Shown: positions 31,668-40,938 of the stretch, piece after piece | Numbering within the stretch: the first letter of the stretch is position 1 | How the letters are laid out: the number at the start of each line of letters is the position of its first letter | From: Nocardia sp. BMG111209 | GTDB taxonomy: Bacteria; Actinomycetota; Actinomycetes; Mycobacteriales; Mycobacteriaceae | Assembly: GCF_000381925.1 (NCBI RefSeq) | Contig: NZ_KB907307.1 | Span: forward strand, 434,001-498,000 | Length of the DNA stretch: 64,000 nt | Reading direction: 5' to 3' | Notes under the pieces: model-generated | What the model saw: only the letters and a program-made list of their open reading frames with translations | What the model was told of the DNA's origin: nothing | The model's database searches: none | Program-made: the position numbers and the translations under genes

Positions 31668-32504
31668 ATGGCTGGAAGAGTCGAGGGCAAGGTCGCCTTC
31701 ATCACCGGTGCGGCGCGCGGACAGGGCCGAGCGCACGCGGTGCGGCTGGCTCAGGAGGGGGCCGACATCATCGCCGTCGACGTCTGCAAACAGCTCGACG
31801 GCGTGAAGATTCCGATGTCGACCCCGGACGATCTGGCCGAAACGGTGGCCCGGGTCGAGGCGCTCGGCCGGCGCATCGTCGCCGTCGAGGCCGACGTGCG
31901 TGACTTCGACACCATGCAGGCGGTGGTCGACCACGGCGTCGAACAACTGGGCCGCCTGGACATCATCGTGGCGAACGCGGGCCTGGCCAGCGACGGCGCC
32001 CGGCTGGACCGCATGGACGAGAAGACCTGGCGCGACATGATCGACGTCAACCTGACCGGCGTCTGGGTGTCGGTCCGGGTCGCGATCGGCCACATCATCG
32101 TCGGCAAACGCGGCGGCTCGATCGTCCTGACCAGCTCCTGCGGCGGCCTGCGCGGCGCCGAGTACATCGGCCACTACATCGCCGCGAAACACGGTGTGAT
32201 CGGCCTGATGCGGACGCTGGCCCTGGAGATGGGACAGCGCAACATCCGGGTCAACGCGGTCTGCCCCAGCCAGGTCGGCACCCCGATGACGCTCAACGAG
32301 CCGACCTACCGCATGTTCCGCCCGGATCTGGCCGACCCCACCATCGACGATTTCGCCGTCGCCTCCCAGCAGACCCACGTCCTGCCGACACCGTGGCTGG
32401 AACCCGAGGACATCGCCGACGCCGTGCTGTTCCTCGCCTCCGACGAGGCCCGCTACATCACCGGCGTCGCACTCCCGGTCGACGCCGGCGCAATGCTCAA
32501 GTGA
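31668..32504 (+). CDS. Mycofactocin-type short-chain dehydrogenase (carveol-dehydrogenase-like)
   Basis: 278-residue SDR. The cofactor motif is TGAARGQGRAHAVRLA, followed by DVCKQ and the extra loop KIPMSTPDDLAETV between strand 2 and helix 3. That insertion is the hallmark of mycofactocin-dependent SDRs, which hold their nicotinamide permanently. Catalytic residues are Ser in LTSSCGG and Tyr-Lys in YIGHYIAAKHG. Relatives oxidise terpenoid or other secondary alcohols. The ATG at 31668 was chosen for the fold; a GTG at 31656 is possible. No mycofactocin biosynthesis genes are in the window. First gene downstream of promoter copy 1. Confidence 0.88.
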   Translation: MAGRVEGKVAFITGAARGQGRAHAVRLAQEGADIIAVDVCKQLDGVKIPMSTPDDLAETVARVEALGRRIVAVEADVRDFDTMQAVVDHGVEQLGRLDIIVANAGLASDGARLDRMDEKTWRDMIDVNLTGVWVSVRVAIGHIIVGKRGGSIVLTSSCGGLRGAEYIGHYIAAKHGVIGLMRTLALEMGQRNIRVNAVCPSQVGTPMTLNEPTYRMFRPDLADPTIDDFAVASQQTHVLPTPWLEPEDIADAVLFLASDEARYITGVALPVDAGAMLK

Positions 32505-32592
32505 CGCAACGAGTCCGGAGCTCCACCCGCAGTCGCCACGCCGCGCCGCCGAAGGCGTTGTACGTCAGCGAAATTCAACGAGGAGATACGCA

Positions 32593-34059
32593 ATGTCCGC
32601 ACCGCACATGCCCACCGGCACGGACCCGGCCACCCGGCGACTACTGATCGATGGCCGGCTGGTGACCGCCGAGGGCACGTTCGCCTCGACGAACCCCGCA
32701 ACCGGTGAGATCGTCGGCTACGCGCCCGATGCCACACCGGCACAAGGCAATGCGGCCATCGCGGCCGCCCGCCGCGCCTTCGACGAGACGACGTGGGCGA
32801 CCGACCCCGAATTCCGGGCGCACTGCCTGGACCAGTTCCACCGGGCCCTGATCGACAACCTGGAGGAACTGCGCGAGTTGACCATCGCCGAAGTAGGCTC
32901 CACCCGGATGCTCACCCACGCCGGTCAACTGGAGGATCCGATCAAGATCGTCCGTTACTATGCCGATCTGCTGCCGCACTATTCGATGACCGAGGACCTC
33001 GGCACCGTCGAATTCAACGGCCGGCAGCACCGGCGGTGGGTGGAGAAGGAGGCGGCGGGCGTCGTCGCGGCGATCGTCGCCTACAACTACCCGACCCAGC
33101 TCGCGCTGGCCAAACTCGCCCCCGCGCTGGCCGCCGGTTGCACCGTCGTCCTGAAGGCGGCGCCGGACACCCCGCTGGTCACCCTCGCACTGGGAGAGTT
33201 GATCGCTCGCCACACCGACATTCCGGCAGGCGTGGTGAATGTCGTGTCCGCGGCCGACGTGGCACTGGGCGAACTGCTGACCACCCACCCCGACGTCGAC
33301 GTCGTCAGCTTCACCGGCTCCACCGCGGTCGGCCGCACGATCATGGCGGCCGCCAGTAACACCCTCAAGCGAGTGTTCCTGGAACTCGGCGGCAAATCCG
33401 CGCTGATCCTGCTCGACGACGCCGACTACGAGAAGTCCGCGCTGTTCGCGGCTTTCGGCATCACGATCCACGCCGGCCAAGGCTGTGCCCTCACCTCGCG
33501 CCTGTTGGTCCCCCGCAAGGATCACGACCGAATCGTGGAGCTCGTCGCCGCGAGTTTCGCACGCGTCCGATCCGGCGACCCGGCCGCCCCGAAAACCTAT
33601 ATGGGCCCACTGATCAGCGAACGCCAGCGCGACAAGGTCGACGCCATGGTCCAGCGCGCGGTCGCGGCGGGTGCGCGATTGGTCACCGGCGGCCGGAAGG
33701 TCGATCCCGGCTACTTCTACACCCCGACCCTGCTCGCCGGCGTCGACCCCGACAGCGAGATCGCCCAGCAGGAAGTCTTCGGCCCGGTCCTCGCGGTCAT
33801 CCCCTTCGACGACGACGATGACGCGGTCCGCATCGCCAACAATTCGGCCTACGGCCTGTCCGGCGGCATCTTCGGCACCGAGCAGCGCGCCCTCGCGGTG
33901 GCCCGCCGCATCCGGACCGGCACCTTCGCCATCAACGGCGGCAACTACTTTCACGCCGACGCTCCCTTCGGCGGCTACAAACAGTCCGGCATCGGCCGGG
34001 AAATGGGTGTGGCGGGTCTGGAGGAGTTCCTGGAGCGCAAAACGCTTGCGGCGGTGTGA
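32593..34059 (+). CDS. Aldehyde dehydrogenase 1
   Basis: 488-residue NAD(P)-dependent aldehyde dehydrogenase. The cofactor site is in FTGSTAVGRTI, the general base Glu in FLELGGKSA, and the nucleophile Cys in GQGCALTSR. The C-terminal PFGGYKQSGIGREMG is the family signature. AGGAG lies eight bases before the ATG. It follows the mycofactocin-type SDR by 88 bases, so an alcohol-to-aldehyde/ketone-to-acid sequence is plausible. It differs clearly from ALDH 2 at 41425 in its first 40 residues and specificity loops. Confidence 0.92.
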   Translation: MSAPHMPTGTDPATRRLLIDGRLVTAEGTFASTNPATGEIVGYAPDATPAQGNAAIAAARRAFDETTWATDPEFRAHCLDQFHRALIDNLEELRELTIAEVGSTRMLTHAGQLEDPIKIVRYYADLLPHYSMTEDLGTVEFNGRQHRRWVEKEAAGVVAAIVAYNYPTQLALAKLAPALAAGCTVVLKAAPDTPLVTLALGELIARHTDIPAGVVNVVSAADVALGELLTTHPDVDVVSFTGSTAVGRTIMAAASNTLKRVFLELGGKSALILLDDADYEKSALFAAFGITIHAGQGCALTSRLLVPRKDHDRIVELVAASFARVRSGDPAAPKTYMGPLISERQRDKVDAMVQRAVAAGARLVTGGRKVDPGYFYTPTLLAGVDPDSEIAQQEVFGPVLAVIPFDDDDDAVRIANNSAYGLSGGIFGTEQRALAVARRIRTGTFAINGGNYFHADAPFGGYKQSGIGREMGVAGLEEFLERKTLAAV

Positions 34060-34224
34060 AATCCGAGGGTCGGCACCGTGTGCGCGGCCGGTGGGGCCGG
34101 ACCGCGGGGTCGGCGATCGTGGTGGGAGAAAGTTCGGCGTAGGTGTCGATTTCACCGATGGCTCTTCGTGTAGAGGGTGCACGGGCCGCGGACTAGCGGT
34201 CCGCAGGAGCAAGGGAGCATGATC

Positions 34225-34812
34225 ATGCGCCGGATCAACGCCACGTTGTCCGTCACCCTCGACGGAGTCGTCCAGGGCCTCGGCCGCCCCGACGAGGACA
34301 CCCGCGGTGGCTTCACCCACGGGGGCTGGGGCGGCAAGTACAACGACCAGGTCATGGGCCACGAGATGGGCAAGGGCATGGCCAATCCCACCGACATGCT
34401 GTTCGGACACCGGACCTGGAACGACTTCATCACCGCCTGGGGCACCCGTACCGACGACAACCCGTTCACCACGCACATGAACGCGGCCACCAAGTACGTC
34501 GCCTCCAGGACCCTGGCGAACGCGGACGCCTGGCAGAACTCGATCCTGCTGTCGGGCGACGCCGCCGAGACGGTGGCAGAACTCAAGGCCGAGCCGGGCC
34601 GGGACCTGACGATCATCGGCAGCGTCGCACTGGTCCGCGACCTGCACGCCGCCGGCCTCGTCGACGACTACACGCTGCTGATCCACCCGCTCACCCTGGG
34701 TTCCGGCACGCGGCTGTTCCAGGGCCCCGCCCCACTGACCGAGTTCGACCTCACCAGCAGCGTCACCACCACCAAGGGCGTCATCATCGCCGGCTACACG
34801 CGCAAGCAGTAA
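34225..34812 (+). CDS. DHFR/RibD-like reductase family protein
   Basis: 195-residue protein of the dihydrofolate-reductase-like RibD C-terminal family. Features are RRINATLSVTLDGVVQGLG at the start, TDMLFGHRTWNDF in the middle, and the nucleotide-binding segment LTIIGSVALVRDLHAAGLVD then HPLTLGSGTRLF. Such proteins are NADPH-dependent reductases of mostly unknown substrate. The ATG at 34225 was preferred because AAGGGAG lies seven bases upstream; ATG 34219 is too close to it. It is separated from ALDH 1 by 165 bases and may be an independent gene. Convergent with the CocE hydrolase. Confidence 0.88.
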   Translation: MRRINATLSVTLDGVVQGLGRPDEDTRGGFTHGGWGGKYNDQVMGHEMGKGMANPTDMLFGHRTWNDFITAWGTRTDDNPFTTHMNAATKYVASRTLANADAWQNSILLSGDAAETVAELKAEPGRDLTIIGSVALVRDLHAAGLVDDYTLLIHPLTLGSGTRLFQGPAPLTEFDLTSSVTTTKGVIIAGYTRKQ

Positions 34813-34840
34813 CCCGTGCCGAGGCGTTCACCACCGGCCT

Positions 34841-34874
34841 GCCGCCCAGCCGGAACCGTATCCGGAAGGGCGGC
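34841..34874. terminator. Hairpin between convergent genes
   Basis: GCCGCCC/GGGCGGC outer arms and CCGGA/TCCGG inner arms with a small internal loop, 29 bases past the reductase stop. It lies in the gap between convergent genes and probably ends the plus-strand transcript. Confidence 0.55.
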
Positions 34875-34992
34875 AACGGGTTCGGCGGGGAGTGGTAGGG
34901 TTGCCGGTCGCGGAGGTATGCGATCGGCAGGCGGGTGTCCCAGGCGATGAGGATGTCGTCGGGGAACACCCGGATGCCGCGGATGTTTGCCG

Positions 34993-36624
34993 TCAGTCCC
35001 GGCGGATCGGCAGGATCACTGCCGAGGGTCGGGCCGGGTCGTGGTGGACGGTCTGGTCGGCGGGGCGCAATTGTGTTGCGCGGCCGCGTGGTTCGCCGGT
35101 TCCCGGGTTGCGGTTGTAGCGGGGGAACGCGCCGCTGGAGACTTGGACGCGGATGCGGTGGCCCGGCTCGAACCGGTAGGCGGTGGCGAACAGTTTCACG
35201 GTCGCGCAGGTGTCGCGGTCGGCGTCGGTGAGGCTGGTCAGGCCGTCGGTGACGTTGAAGGAACGGCCGTCGGCGTTGACATCACAGACCCGCACGAACA
35301 CGTCCGCATACGGCAGGCTCGAGCGGAACCAGATCTCGGCCTCGACCTCGCCGATGACCTCGACGGCATGTTCCAGCGGCGGGGTGGTGTAGGTGCGGAC
35401 ATCCGGACGGGCCTCGAGTTCGGTGTTGTCGACGCTGCCGGTGTTGAACTGGAACCGGGAGCCGCCGACGGCCGGGGTGGGGTCGGCCGGGTCGTAGCGG
35501 TAGCCGTCCGGGGCCGATTCGGCGGGGGGCTCGGTCGCCAGGCCGCCGTCGGGTTGCAGGTGGAATCGTTGCGGCGCATAGCCTTCCGGCGGCCAGGTGC
35601 GGAAATCCCGCCATTCGCGGGCGCCCTGGACGAACAGTCGCACGGGTTCCCGCTCGGTGGGTTGCTCGCCGCGCGCGTGGGCCATGCCGAAGTCCAGCAG
35701 TTCCAGCATGCCCATCTCCATCGGCGCGGCGGTCATGCTGTGCGCCCACGGGCCCACCGTCAGCCGGGCCGGGCGGCCGGCGGCCTGCAGGGCCTTGAAG
35801 TCGCGGAGCTGGCCGGGCAGGAAGAAGTCGTGCCAGCCGGCGATGGAGCTGACCGGGATGGTCACGTCGGCGACGCGCGCGCTGTGATCGGCGGGTGCCC
35901 AGAACGGCGATTCGGAATCGTGGGCCAGGGAGTGTTGCAGGAAGTCGACGCGGTGACCGACGGCGCGCCGGTCGGCCTGATCGAGCGGCAGTTCCCGCAT
36001 GAGCCGGAGCATCTTGCGCCGTCCGGCCAGGCCGGGATGCTTGAGCAGCGCGAGCGGATGTTCCTGGCCGTCGGTGACGAAGCTCCACAGGAACGGGGTT
36101 TCCAGTGCGAAGCCGTCCGGGCGGAGGAAATCCAGCATGACCGCGGACTCGCTCTGGATCGGGATCATGGCTTTGACCTGCGGTGGCACCTTGTCGGCGA
36201 CGGCCCATTGGGTGTAGCCGAGGTAGCTGGGGCCGTAGAGGATGATCGCGTCGCCGAACCAGGGTTGTCCGAGCACCCAATCCAGGGTGTCGAGGCCGTC
36301 CTCGCGTTCGTTGCGGATCGGGTCGAAGGTTCCGCCGGAGCCGAAGGTGCCGCGGGAGTTGGTGACCAGCACCTGGAATCCGCGCCGGGCGATGGGCCGG
36401 ATGATCGGTGTGGTGGTCAGCGTGTGGCTGCCGTAGGTGGTGCGGATCAGGACGGTCGGCAGGCCCTCGCCACCGGACTCCGGTGCCCAGTGGTCGGCGA
36501 CCAGTTCCACTCCGTCGCGCATCGGTACCCGCAGATTGCGGGTGACGGTCACCTTCTTGGTGAGCGCCGGCGGATACTTCGGTGTGAGCGAATCGAGCAT
36601 GCGCTGCAACGGATTTCGTTTCAC
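34993..36624 (-). CDS. CocE/NonD-family hydrolase
   Basis: 543-residue serine hydrolase of the X-Pro dipeptidyl-peptidase/cocaine esterase family. The N-terminal alpha/beta domain carries RVPMRDGVELVADHW and the nucleophile in YGPSYLGYTQW (about 140). The histidine region is GPWAHSMTAAP. The C-terminal jelly-roll domain includes DVFVRVCDVNADGRSFNVTD. Typical substrates are bulky esters or amides. The GTG at 36624 overlaps the stop of hydrolase paralogue 5 (GTGA), making it the last gene of the ligase operon. Its 3' end overlaps, in another frame, a possible gene remnant. Confidence 0.9.
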   Translation of the reverse strand: MKRNPLQRMLDSLTPKYPPALTKKVTVTRNLRVPMRDGVELVADHWAPESGGEGLPTVLIRTTYGSHTLTTTPIIRPIARRGFQVLVTNSRGTFGSGGTFDPIRNEREDGLDTLDWVLGQPWFGDAIILYGPSYLGYTQWAVADKVPPQVKAMIPIQSESAVMLDFLRPDGFALETPFLWSFVTDGQEHPLALLKHPGLAGRRKMLRLMRELPLDQADRRAVGHRVDFLQHSLAHDSESPFWAPADHSARVADVTIPVSSIAGWHDFFLPGQLRDFKALQAAGRPARLTVGPWAHSMTAAPMEMGMLELLDFGMAHARGEQPTEREPVRLFVQGAREWRDFRTWPPEGYAPQRFHLQPDGGLATEPPAESAPDGYRYDPADPTPAVGGSRFQFNTGSVDNTELEARPDVRTYTTPPLEHAVEVIGEVEAEIWFRSSLPYADVFVRVCDVNADGRSFNVTDGLTSLTDADRDTCATVKLFATAYRFEPGHRIRVQVSSGAFPRYNRNPGTGEPRGRATQLRPADQTVHHDPARPSAVILPIRRD

Positions 36625-37631
36625 GCCGCTACCCCCCACTGCCGGTCGCAGAACCGGCGGATCTGTGCCGAGCGGTCCTGATCCTCCGGCGCCATGCCGA
36701 GGAACATGAAATGCGGCGCCGCCTCCCAGACGTGCAGTTCCGCAGGCACTCCGGCGTCGAGCAGTTTCCGGTGCAGGCGCACGGTGTCGGAGAGCAGGAA
36801 GTCGCGGGTGCCACTGGTCAGGATCGCGGGCGGGAAACCCGCGGTGTAGTCGCCGAACAGCGGGGAGACGTACGGGTCGGTGCGGTCGTGACCGTCGGTG
36901 TAGAGCGCGAAGACGGTCTCGAGCTGGTCCGCGCTGTAGGAGACATCCAGCCCGGTGTTGGTGTGATGGGTGTCGCCGGCCTTGGTCACATCCGTCACCG
37001 GAGTGGTCAGCACGGCCGCGCGCGGCAGCGGCAGCCCCTCGTCGCGAGCGCGGAGAATGGTTGCCGCGGTGAGGTTTCCGCCGGCGGACACCCCGCCGAT
37101 GATGATGTCCTCGGGCCGGTGATGTTCCAGCAGCGCGCGGTAGGCGGCGAGACAGTCGTCCAGCGGGGTGGGGTAGGGATGGAACGGGGGCATCCGGTAG
37201 TCCACGGCCCAGGTCCGGGCGCCGACCATACCCGCGGTCATGATCGCCCCGAGCCGGGACAGCTCACCGGCACCGTAGATCCAGGCGCCGTGCAGGGCCA
37301 GGTAGACCCGGGGATCGTCCTCGGCGACGCCGTCGGGAACGGCCTGCCAGACACCGAAGTCGCCGAGCTCGATCCGTTCGGTCTCGCTGTGCACGCCGGT
37401 CTCTGCCGAGCCGAAGACGGACGACACCATCGGCGCCGCACCGCCTTCGGGGATCATCGCCAGGATGTCGTCGATGTAGCCCTGCACTGCCTCGCGGTCT
37501 TCCAAAGGCGGCCAAGGCTTTTCGGGCAGGGCATTACCCATGCCGATGACCGACTGCGCGATCTCGCTGAGACCGGCCGGAATCGGTACCTGCCGTTCGG
37601 GAATCGTCACCGGGGGAGGGGAACTGGTCAC
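36621..37631 (-). CDS. HSL-family alpha/beta hydrolase, paralogue 5
   Basis: 336-residue member of the family found four times at 16.6-23.6 kb, with the N-terminal block ERQVPIPAGLSEIAQ. The nucleophile is in GGVSAGGNL, the acid in SGTRDFLLS and the base in EAAPHFMFLG. The oxyanion motif reads HGAWIYGAGE, so the second Gly of HGG is Ala. GTG start at 37631, AGGAG about nine bases upstream. It is embedded in the ligase/crotonase/SDR operon, which places this family in the catabolic pathway, perhaps as a lactone hydrolase after ring oxidation (inference). Confidence 0.86.
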   Translation of the reverse strand: MTSSPPPVTIPERQVPIPAGLSEIAQSVIGMGNALPEKPWPPLEDREAVQGYIDDILAMIPEGGAAPMVSSVFGSAETGVHSETERIELGDFGVWQAVPDGVAEDDPRVYLALHGAWIYGAGELSRLGAIMTAGMVGARTWAVDYRMPPFHPYPTPLDDCLAAYRALLEHHRPEDIIIGGVSAGGNLTAATILRARDEGLPLPRAAVLTTPVTDVTKAGDTHHTNTGLDVSYSADQLETVFALYTDGHDRTDPYVSPLFGDYTAGFPPAILTSGTRDFLLSDTVRLHRKLLDAGVPAELHVWEAAPHFMFLGMAPEDQDRSAQIRRFCDRQWGVAA

Positions 37632-37671
37632 TGGTATGCACTCCTTTGTGTCATGAGAGTCGGATATCCGG

Positions 37672-38430
37672 TCAGCGAATCGAGGAGCCGATGCCGAGCC
37701 CGCCGTCCACGTCGAGGACGACGCCGGTGATGTATCCGGCGGCGGGGGAGGCGAGGAAGGCCGCGGCCTCGGCGATGTCGGCCGGTTGCCCGGTAACGCG
37801 TTGCGGCACTTTGCCGATCAGCTTGTCGCGCGCCGCGGCGTTCATCGAGGCCAGCATCGGCGTCGCGATCAGTCCGGGGGCGATGGCGTTGGCGGTGATG
37901 CCCTCGCGCGCGGTCTCCAGCGCGAGGGTGCGGGTCAGGCCGACGATGCCCGCCTTGGCCGCGACGTAATTGGCCTGGCCGTAGTTGCCGCGCCAGCTCA
38001 TCGAACTGAACGAGACGATGCGGCCGTAGCGGCGGGCCCGCATGTGCGGGATCGCCGCTCGCGCGCAGAAGAAGCTGCCGGTCATCGAGACATCCACCAC
38101 CGCATGCCAATCCGCGTCGCTGATCGCGGTGATCCGGTTGTCCCGGATGATTCCGGCATTGTTGACCAGCACGTCGAGGCGACCGTGGCGGTCGGCGACG
38201 TCGTCGATCCAGCCGGTCACCCTGGCCGAATCGGTCACATCGAGGCCGACTCCTTCGGCGGTTCGGTCGAATTCGGCACACAGCTGGGCTGCCGTAGCGG
38301 CAGCGGCGTTCTTGTCGATGTCGCCGATGACCACCGTCGCGCCCTCGGCGGCGAAACGATGCGCCATCGCCGCACCGAGGCCCCGGCCGCCGCCGGTCAC
38401 CAGGACGACCTGATCGGTGAAGCGGGTCAT
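37672..38430 (-). CDS. Short-chain dehydrogenase/reductase (FabG-like)
   Basis: 252-residue classical SDR. The cofactor motif is VTGGGRGLGAAMAHRFA, then NNAG in VLVNNAGIIRDN. The catalytic Ser is in VSFSSMSWRG and Tyr-Lys in QANYVAAKAG. The Asp after strand 2 (GDIDKN) suggests NAD(H) preference. It probably acts as a 3-hydroxyacyl-CoA or ring-alcohol dehydrogenase. The ATG at 38430 overlaps the stop of the crotonase gene (ATGA), so it is translationally coupled. Confidence 0.9.
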   Translation of the reverse strand: MTRFTDQVVLVTGGGRGLGAAMAHRFAAEGATVVIGDIDKNAAAATAAQLCAEFDRTAEGVGLDVTDSARVTGWIDDVADRHGRLDVLVNNAGIIRDNRITAISDADWHAVVDVSMTGSFFCARAAIPHMRARRYGRIVSFSSMSWRGNYGQANYVAAKAGIVGLTRTLALETAREGITANAIAPGLIATPMLASMNAAARDKLIGKVPQRVTGQPADIAEAAAFLASPAAGYITGVVLDVDGGLGIGSSIR

Positions 38431-39221
38431 GCGGGTTGCTCCGATCGGGAATCGGCGGGGCGCGCGACGAATTCCCGTAGCGCGGTGGCCACGTCGTGCG
38501 CGGCCCAATGTGCCTCGAACGCCGCCAGTTCCAGTGCGAGCGCGTCCTCGGCGGGCAGGGTGGGTGTCCGGGCCAGCAGCCGCTTGTATCCGGTCTGCGC
38601 CGGGCCGTGCACGGCGGCAAGGGTTTCCGCGAGCCGCCGCGCGGTGGCCGCGACCTCGGACTCGGCCACCACCTCGTGCGGCCAGCCGGTGCCGGCCAGC
38701 CGGTCGGCGCGGAGCAGTTCGCCGGTCAGCGCCAGCCGGCGCGCCGTGGCGTGCCCCAGCAGCTGCGGCATCCGCACCGCCGCACCGGCCGCGGGCAGCA
38801 GGTTGTTGCGGATGTGACCGTCGCCGATCAGCGTGCCGGCCGCGGCGACCACCAGGTCACAGGCCAGCGCCAGTTCGATGCCGCCGGCCACGGCATGGCC
38901 GTGCAGCCCCGCCACGACCGGTAGTGGGCTGGTCTCCAACCGGGTCGCAAGCTCGGAGACGGTGCGCAGGAACGCGATCGGCGGCTCACCGCGGTCGTGC
39001 AGTGCCAGCAGATACCGCAGATCGGCGCCGGCGCAGAAGCTCGGGCCCGCCCCCAGCAGCACCACCGCTCGCGTGCCCGGATCGTTCTCGGCCTCGGTCA
39101 GCGCGCGGTCGAGGGCCTCGATCACGGTGGCGTCGAGCGCATTCCGGCGTTCCGGGCGATTCAGCGTCAGCACCCGGACCGGACCCTGCCGATCGATGTG
39201 CAGCACCTCGGATCCGTTCAC
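38427..39221 (-). CDS. Enoyl-CoA hydratase/isomerase family protein
   Basis: 264-residue crotonase. CoA/oxyanion loops FCAGADLRYLL and GHAVAGGIELALACDLV are present; the first catalytic glutamate position (GGIEL) is kept. The second reads GDGHIRNNLLPAAG, lacking the usual Glu, as in crotonases that are not simple hydratases. GTG start at 39221 overlaps the stop of the ligase (GTGA). Order ligase, crotonase, SDR is a compact activation-hydration-oxidation cassette. Confidence 0.87.
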   Translation of the reverse strand: MNGSEVLHIDRQGPVRVLTLNRPERRNALDATVIEALDRALTEAENDPGTRAVVLLGAGPSFCAGADLRYLLALHDRGEPPIAFLRTVSELATRLETSPLPVVAGLHGHAVAGGIELALACDLVVAAAGTLIGDGHIRNNLLPAAGAAVRMPQLLGHATARRLALTGELLRADRLAGTGWPHEVVAESEVAATARRLAETLAAVHGPAQTGYKRLLARTPTLPAEDALALELAAFEAHWAAHDVATALREFVARPADSRSEQPA

Positions 39222-40810
39222 CGCGAACCGCTTTCGCCGAGCGCCTCGGCGCGGCGCTGCCGGCGCAGTTCGGCACGCTGGATCTTGCCGCTCGGGGTCT
39301 TCGGCAGATCGGGCACGAAGTGGATCCGGCGCGGGTACGCGTGGGCCGCATAGCGGTCCTTCACCCACTGCTGCAACTCCTCCGGCGATACGGGGCTGTC
39401 GGCGGCGGTGACGACGAACGCCTCGACGACCTCGCCGCGGGCCTCGTCCGGCGCCGCGATCACCGCGCACTCGGCGACCGAAGGATGCTGTGCCAGAACG
39501 GATTCCACGTCGAAGGGGCCGATCCGGTAGCCCGCCATGATGATCACGTCGTCGTCGCGTGCGGAGAACCGCGCCACGCCGGTGGCGTCGATGCTCGCGG
39601 TGTCGCCGGTGAGGTAGTAGCGGCCCGCGCCGACGAAGCGGCCGTGGTCGTCACCGTCGGCATACGCGGTGAACGTCATGTGCGGGCTGTCCGGCACCAC
39701 GATGGCCAGCCGTCCGACGGCCCCCGGCGCGACGGGCTCGTCCCGGTCCGGATCCAGTACCGTCACCGACCATCCCGGCAGCGCCACTCCCATCGCGTTG
39801 TCGGTCACCGGCACCGCCACCGACGCGTCGTGCGGGAACCCGATCGGCATGCCGACCTCGGTCTGCCCGTAGTGGTCGTGCACCCGGCCGCCGAGTGCGC
39901 CGGTAGCCCAGGCGTTCACCTCCGGCGTCAGCGGTTCACCCGCGCTGGACATGCACGCGATGTTCAACTCCCCGTGCCGGATTCGGCCGGAGTTGCGCAG
40001 CGCGCGGTACACCGTCGGGGCGGCGGCGAAGTGGGTCACTCGCAGTCGCGACAGCACCTCGACGGTGGTGTCGGCCGAGAAGCCGCCGCGCAGCAGGATC
40101 GTCGGCACCCCGGCGGCCAGCGGCGCGGCGATCGCGGCGTAGAGGCCGTAGGCCCAGCCCGGATCGGCGGCACACCAGTACCGGCTGCCCTCGCCGACGC
40201 CGAGTGCGAACTCCAGATAGCTGTGCCAGCCGGAGAGGTACCGCACCGGATGCACGACCCCCTTCGGCGATCCGGTGGTGCCGGAGGTGAACATGTGCAC
40301 CAGCGGACCGTCGCCACCCACCGCGACCGATCCCGGTTCCCATTCCTCGGCCCCGGCCAGTTCGGCCGCCGCGGCCCCGGTTTCGAGCACCTCCCAGTCG
40401 CCGGCGCCGATCTTGTCCAGCTGGTCGGCGTCGCCGATCACCAGCCGGGTGCCGGCGCGGCGCAGCCGGTCGGTCACCGCGGCCTCGGCGAACGCGGTGA
40501 ACAGCGGGACGTGGACGGCGCCCACCCGCCAGATCCCCACCAGCACGGTGAGCAGATCGGCGCTCTTGCCCATCAGCGTCGCCACCCGGTCGCCGGGCCC
40601 GATCCCACGGCGGGCCAGGACCGTGGCGAACCGGCGTGACGATTCGGCGAGCTGCCCGTAGGTGATCGTGGTCTCCGTCAGATCCGCATCGAGGATGCGC
40701 GCCGCGACGGCGTGCGCGGGGTGCCGATCACACAGCAGCGCGGCGACGTCGAGCGACGATGCCGAGTAGTCCCGCACGAGCTGTGCGGTGTGGGCGGCCG
40801 GGTCGGCCAT
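39218..40810 (-). CDS. Acyl-CoA synthetase (medium-chain/acetyl-CoA-synthetase-like)
   Basis: 530-residue ANL ligase. The ATP-binding loop is FTSGTTGSPKGVVH, A5 is HYGQTEVGMPIG, and the hinge region is AGYRIGPFDVESVL. The C-terminal catalytic lysine is in KTPSGKIQRAELRR. Sequence style resembles medium-chain acyl-CoA synthetases (ACSM/Acs type). GAGGAG lies five bases before the ATG at 40810. First gene of a five-gene, mostly overlapping operon (ligase, crotonase, SDR, HSL hydrolase, CocE hydrolase). It probably activates the carboxylic acid entering this branch. Confidence 0.92.
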   Translation of the reverse strand: MADPAAHTAQLVRDYSASSLDVAALLCDRHPAHAVAARILDADLTETTITYGQLAESSRRFATVLARRGIGPGDRVATLMGKSADLLTVLVGIWRVGAVHVPLFTAFAEAAVTDRLRRAGTRLVIGDADQLDKIGAGDWEVLETGAAAAELAGAEEWEPGSVAVGGDGPLVHMFTSGTTGSPKGVVHPVRYLSGWHSYLEFALGVGEGSRYWCAADPGWAYGLYAAIAAPLAAGVPTILLRGGFSADTTVEVLSRLRVTHFAAAPTVYRALRNSGRIRHGELNIACMSSAGEPLTPEVNAWATGALGGRVHDHYGQTEVGMPIGFPHDASVAVPVTDNAMGVALPGWSVTVLDPDRDEPVAPGAVGRLAIVVPDSPHMTFTAYADGDDHGRFVGAGRYYLTGDTASIDATGVARFSARDDDVIIMAGYRIGPFDVESVLAQHPSVAECAVIAAPDEARGEVVEAFVVTAADSPVSPEELQQWVKDRYAAHAYPRRIHFVPDLPKTPSGKIQRAELRRQRRAEALGESGSR

Positions 40811-40938
40811 CGAATCTCCTCTTCCATCGGGTACCGGGCAGCGTCGATCACCCGTTCGCTCGTGGCCGATCCCGGCCCCGGATCGCGGGTACCGGTCATG
40901 GGATGTTCCGGGGGTGTCGCGGTCTCCGCCGCGCGTTG

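Noticed and set aside
34987..36681. 564-codon plus-strand frame opposite the CocE hydrolase
   Set aside because: No motif or ribosome site and low-complexity composition. The minus-strand CocE frame has a coupled start and family motifs.
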